A DNA stretch of 8,128 nucleotides from NCBI GenBank assembly GCA_013694645.1, contig JACDBZ010000144.1, forward strand, positions 1 through 8,128, read 5' to 3'. The position numbers were made by a program, and so were the translations under genes. This DNA is from Chloroflexota bacterium. Lineage in GTDB: Bacteria; Chloroflexota; Limnocylindria; QHBO01. The notes below the pieces were generated by a model. The model was not told where the DNA came from. It saw only the letters and a program-made list of their open reading frames with translations, and searched no databases. Positions 5,852 to 8,128 of this stretch are shown here, in pieces. The number at the start of each line of letters is the position of its first letter. The stretch's first letter is position 1.

Positions 5852-6565
5852 ATGCTGCTTCCGTACTTTCCGCTACACACGGTCGTCTTCCCGCACCTGC
5901 CGCTTCCGGTGCACGTCTTCGAGGAGCGCTATCGGACCATGGCCGCCGACCTGATGAGGGAGGGCAGCCCGTATGCTGGCCGTTTCATCGTCAGCATGAT
6001 CGTCGATGGTCCAGAGGTCGGTGGCGACGCTGCAACGCACCCGGTGGGAACCATCTGCGAGGTGCGCAGCGCGGAGCGATTTCCGGACGGACGATGGGTG
6101 CTGCTTGCCGTGGGTGTCGGTCGCGCGCACCTCGGCGAGATCGACCGGAGCGGGCCATACGCGATCGTCGACGTCGACCCGCTCGATGAGCCGGCAGGCG
6201 ACGGGGCCGAGGGGCTGCTCGCGCCCGCCCAGGTAGCGCTGGATGGCTACATGGCCACCGTGAAACGATTTGTGGTGCGCGCGGCGTCTGTACGGGACGA
6301 ATCCCAGGAGACCACTGACGTGGCCGCATCCCTTGACATGATGCTCAAGCCGATCCAGCTGCCGGATGATCCGGTCGCCGCAAGCTATGCCATCGGCGGC
6401 CTCCTCCAGATCGAGCTCAGCCGCAAGCAGCGCCTGCTCGAGCTGCCCGATGCCGCGGCGCGCCTCCGCGCCGAAGTTGTCCTCCTGCGTCGCGAATCCA
6501 GCCTGCTCGACGATGGCGCCCTGCCCCCGGTCCAGGCGTCCGACATCGGCTACAACCCCAACTAG
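5852..6565 (+). CDS. Stand-alone LON substrate-binding-domain protein
   Basis: The 237-residue protein starts at ATG 5852, 7 bp after the ALDH stop, with only a weak purine-rich stretch upstream (GGACGAG). The N-terminus LPYFPLHTVVFPHLPLPVHV, then FEERYRTM and THPVGTICEV, is the classic start of the LON N-terminal (PF02190-type) domain; residues 120-215 fit its helical second half, including ELSRKQRLLEL. There is no AAA+ ATPase and no Ser-Lys protease domain, so it is not the Lon protease. Such short LON-domain proteins are widespread in bacteria and their function is poorly known, with a role in binding other proteins or peptides usually assumed. It lies between ALDH and a deacetylase lipoprotein with tight spacing, so it is almost certainly co-transcribed with both. 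No signal peptide is seen, so the protein should be cytoplasmic. Confidence 0.88.
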   Translation: MLLPYFPLHTVVFPHLPLPVHVFEERYRTMAADLMREGSPYAGRFIVSMIVDGPEVGGDAATHPVGTICEVRSAERFPDGRWVLLAVGVGRAHLGEIDRSGPYAIVDVDPLDEPAGDGAEGLLAPAQVALDGYMATVKRFVVRAASVRDESQETTDVAASLDMMLKPIQLPDDPVAASYAIGGLLQIELSRKQRLLELPDAAARLRAEVVLLRRESSLLDDGALPPVQASDIGYNPN

Positions 6566-6569
6566 GCCG

Positions 6570-7727
6570 ATGCGCCATCCGGCCCGCGTCTCGATCCTGC
6601 TGGCCCTCGTCGTCCTCCTTGCAGCCTGCTCCACGCCCACCGAAACCGCGTCGACCGGCCCCTCTGCCAGTGCATTGGCGTCCACTCCCGGTGGGACCAT
6701 CACGCCATCAGCGACTCCGAGCGCATCACCGACGCCGACCGGATCGCCCTCGCCGACCGTGACGCCTGTCGCTGGCACGACATACATGGTGCAGCGCGGC
6801 GACTCACTGGCAGCCATTGCGGGTGCCTACGGCACGACGACGCAACAGCTCCAGGCCTGGAATGCGGAACGCTATCCGACGCTGGCGAACAATCCGAATG
6901 TGATCGAGCCCGGCTGGATCCTCCTGGTCAGCGACGATCCGAACGCCACACCGCGGCCGACGCCCGCTCCGACGGTTGCCCCTCCGACGCCGAAGCCCAC
7001 TTCACCACCGGCGACTGGCTCAGGCTGCACCGCGGGTCATCGCGTCGCGGCTGGGTCTGCGCAGACCTTCCACACCATTCCGAATGCCGGCCCGGGCGTC
7101 GCGCTCACCTTCGACATGGGTGGCCGCATGGATCCGGCCGTCGACATCATGAGCTTCCTGGTCCCCAACGAGGTGTGCGCCACGATCTTCGCCACCGGCA
7201 TCATGGCCCAGACGGGCCAGGGGCAACAGGTGATGGCGATCATCAGGGCGCATCCCGAGCTGTTCGAGATCGCCAACCACACGATGTACCACTGCGACCT
7301 GGTGCGCGGGGGTGGCGGCTCACCATCGACATCGCCCTGCGCCGGCGGTCCGTTCAGCGCCGACCGAGTCCGCAAGGAGCTCGTCGATGCCGAGGCCATC
7401 CTGCGCGCCGGCACCGGCCAGAACCCGCAGCCCTACTGGCGCCCGCCGTACGGCTCGATCAGCGACGCTGTCATCAGCGCGGCCGCATCGGTTGGGTACA
7501 CCAAGACCTTCATGTGGGACGTCGATACCATCGATTGGAAGCCAATCAGCGACGGCGGCCCGACCGCCGAGCAGATCGCGGCCAAGGTGATCGGCAACTC
7601 GGTGGACGGCTCGAACGTGCTCTTCCACCTGGGCGGCTACGAGACGCTCGACTCGCTCCGCCTCATCATCCCCGGCCTCCGTGACCGTGGTTTCACGCTG
7701 ACGAGCCTCTCCGACCTCCTGAACTGA
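6570..7727 (+). CDS. LysM-containing polysaccharide deacetylase (NodB-like) lipoprotein
   Basis: The 385-residue protein starts at ATG 6570, 4 bp after the LON gene stop, with no Shine-Dalgarno sequence. Residues 1-20 are a lipoprotein signal ending in lipobox LAAC with Cys20. A Ser/Thr/Pro tether (21-68) leads to a LysM domain (about 71-120, YMVQRGDSLAAIAGAYGTT), which binds GlcNAc-containing glycans, then a second Pro-rich linker (125-150). The C-terminal NodB-like domain (about 175-385) has motif 1 as TFDMGG (181-186), motif 2 NHTMYH with His237 and His241, motif 3 RPPYG (291-295), motif 4 DVDTIDW (317-323), and motif 5 LFHLGG with His353. Family 4 carbohydrate esterases remove N-acetyl groups from peptidoglycan or other glycans using Asp-His-His-bound metal. 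The second Asp of motif 1 is Met183 here, so metal binding may be altered. It probably acts at the cell surface on wall glycan. Confidence 0.9.
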   Translation: MRHPARVSILLALVVLLAACSTPTETASTGPSASALASTPGGTITPSATPSASPTPTGSPSPTVTPVAGTTYMVQRGDSLAAIAGAYGTTTQQLQAWNAERYPTLANNPNVIEPGWILLVSDDPNATPRPTPAPTVAPPTPKPTSPPATGSGCTAGHRVAAGSAQTFHTIPNAGPGVALTFDMGGRMDPAVDIMSFLVPNEVCATIFATGIMAQTGQGQQVMAIIRAHPELFEIANHTMYHCDLVRGGGGSPSTSPCAGGPFSADRVRKELVDAEAILRAGTGQNPQPYWRPPYGSISDAVISAAASVGYTKTFMWDVDTIDWKPISDGGPTAEQIAAKVIGNSVDGSNVLFHLGGYETLDSLRLIIPGLRDRGFTLTSLSDLLN

Positions 7728-7765
7728 TGCGCTCGTAGAGAGTGGCTCGGCACCGCCCATGGCGC

Positions 7766-7784
7766 GCGTGCTCCGGGTGCACGC
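7766..7784 (+). terminator. Weak hairpin after the operon (possible terminator)
   Basis: GCGTGC and GCACGC form a 6-bp GC-rich stem with a 7-nt loop, 38 nt past the deacetylase stop. There is no T-tract after it (ATCTACC follows), so intrinsic termination would be weak. Confidence 0.25.
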
Positions 7785-7787
7785 ATC

Positions 7788-7883
7788 TACCAAGTTGCCG
7801 CAAATCCGGACCAGAATGTGCGCCGGGGCGCAATTCCTGGTCGAGATCGGGATGGATAGCCGAGATTCGGGTCGAAGTTGGTA
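7788..7883. repeat. 96-bp imperfect inverted repeat around a strong hairpin
   Basis: The ends are TACCAA and TTGGTA. Read inward, both arms continue with related sequence: the left arm goes through AATCCGGACCAG, the right arm (reverse complement) through GAATCTCGG and then GACCAGGAAT. The core at 7809-7842 is a strong stem-loop: GACCAGAATGTGCGCC pairs with GGCGCAATTCCTGGTC over about 15 bp, broken by one bulge on each side and closed by a GG loop. The right arm has about 18 extra bases, made of a near-repeat (CGAGATCGGG at 7842-7851, CGAGATTCGGG at 7861-7871). It could be a structured RNA, a terminator region or a small MITE-like element. Confidence 0.5.
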
Positions 7884-8128
7884 ATTGAGTGCATCCGCTG
7901 CACACGGCCGACACGCCGGGGACGATCAGCCGCCGGCTGTTGACAGACGCTCATGACGCGAGCGGTGACCCGGAGCGGCGTCGCTTCGTGACAAGCGCTG
8001 CCACTGCGCGCATTAGCGGGACGGCGGGCCTTCCACACGCCGCCCGCACGCTCACTGCCGGCCTGAACGCTATCGATACTTCCGCTAACGCGCACCATGC
8101 GGGCGGTTGACCCCAAACGGGACGGCAG

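Larger units (their letters stand above)
7728..8128. other. About 400-bp region without a convincing gene
   Basis: Open frames here are short, lack ribosome binding sites and family motifs, and have lower third-position GC than the genes. A frame at 7889-8110 begins with GTG and has no recognisable content. A TTGACA at 7940-7945 has no matching -10 at the usual distance. The region holds a small hairpin at 7766-7784 and a large imperfect inverted repeat at 7788-7883. I see no tRNA or transposase fragment. Confidence 0.55.

Noticed and set aside
5852..6565. Lon protease
   Set aside because: Only the N-terminal LON domain is present; there is no Walker A/B ATPase and no Ser-Lys protease domain.
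7940..7945. TTGACA as a -35 box
   Set aside because: No -10-like hexamer lies 16-18 bp downstream and no gene follows in the window.
7889..8110. Possible 73-residue gene in the right-end region
   Set aside because: GTG start without a ribosome binding site, no recognisable motif, and lower third-position GC than real genes here.

Overview
The window is a GC-rich, gene-dense piece of bacterial chromosome. High GC at third codon positions, TAnnnT-type -10 boxes, two lipoproteins with Ser/Thr/Pro-rich linkers, and the FumC and DUF309 sequence styles all suggest an uncultured high-GC lineage. Chloroflexota (Limnocylindria/Ellin6529-like) or Actinomycetota are my best guesses. No rRNA, taxonomic marker or database search supports this, so the placement is an inference.

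Layout. (1) 1-1766, plus strand: the 3' end of a DUF309 gene runs into a complete class II fumarase gene (fumC) through a 4-bp ATGA overlap. (2) 1770-3895, minus strand: a two-gene unit. A secreted papain/C39-like cysteine peptidase is followed, through a TGATG overlap, by a lipoprotein whose body looks like a beta-propeller. This unit converges on fumC with only 3 bp between the stop codons. (3) 3896-4347: a divergent control region of about 450 bp holding a 15-bp direct repeat, a tandem 9-mer with an 11-bp period, a 12-bp perfect palindrome and one candidate -10 box in each direction. (4) 4348-7727, plus strand: a tight three-gene operon of an aldehyde dehydrogenase, a stand-alone LON substrate-binding-domain protein and a LysM plus polysaccharide-deacetylase lipoprotein, with gaps of 7 and 4 bp. 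(5) 7728-8128: no convincing gene, but a clear imperfect inverted repeat of about 96 bp around a strong hairpin.

Fumarase and the aldehyde dehydrogenase are central and intermediary metabolism enzymes. The other secreted proteins act outside the membrane: a probable wall or glycan deacetylase anchored by lipid and LysM, a soluble exported cysteine peptidase, and a lipid-anchored propeller. I see no phage, IS, CRISPR, tRNA or recognisable defence system. The least explained parts are the peptidase/propeller-lipoprotein pair with its repeat-rich promoter region, the deacetylase with Met in place of the usual metal-binding Asp, and the structured element after 7727.
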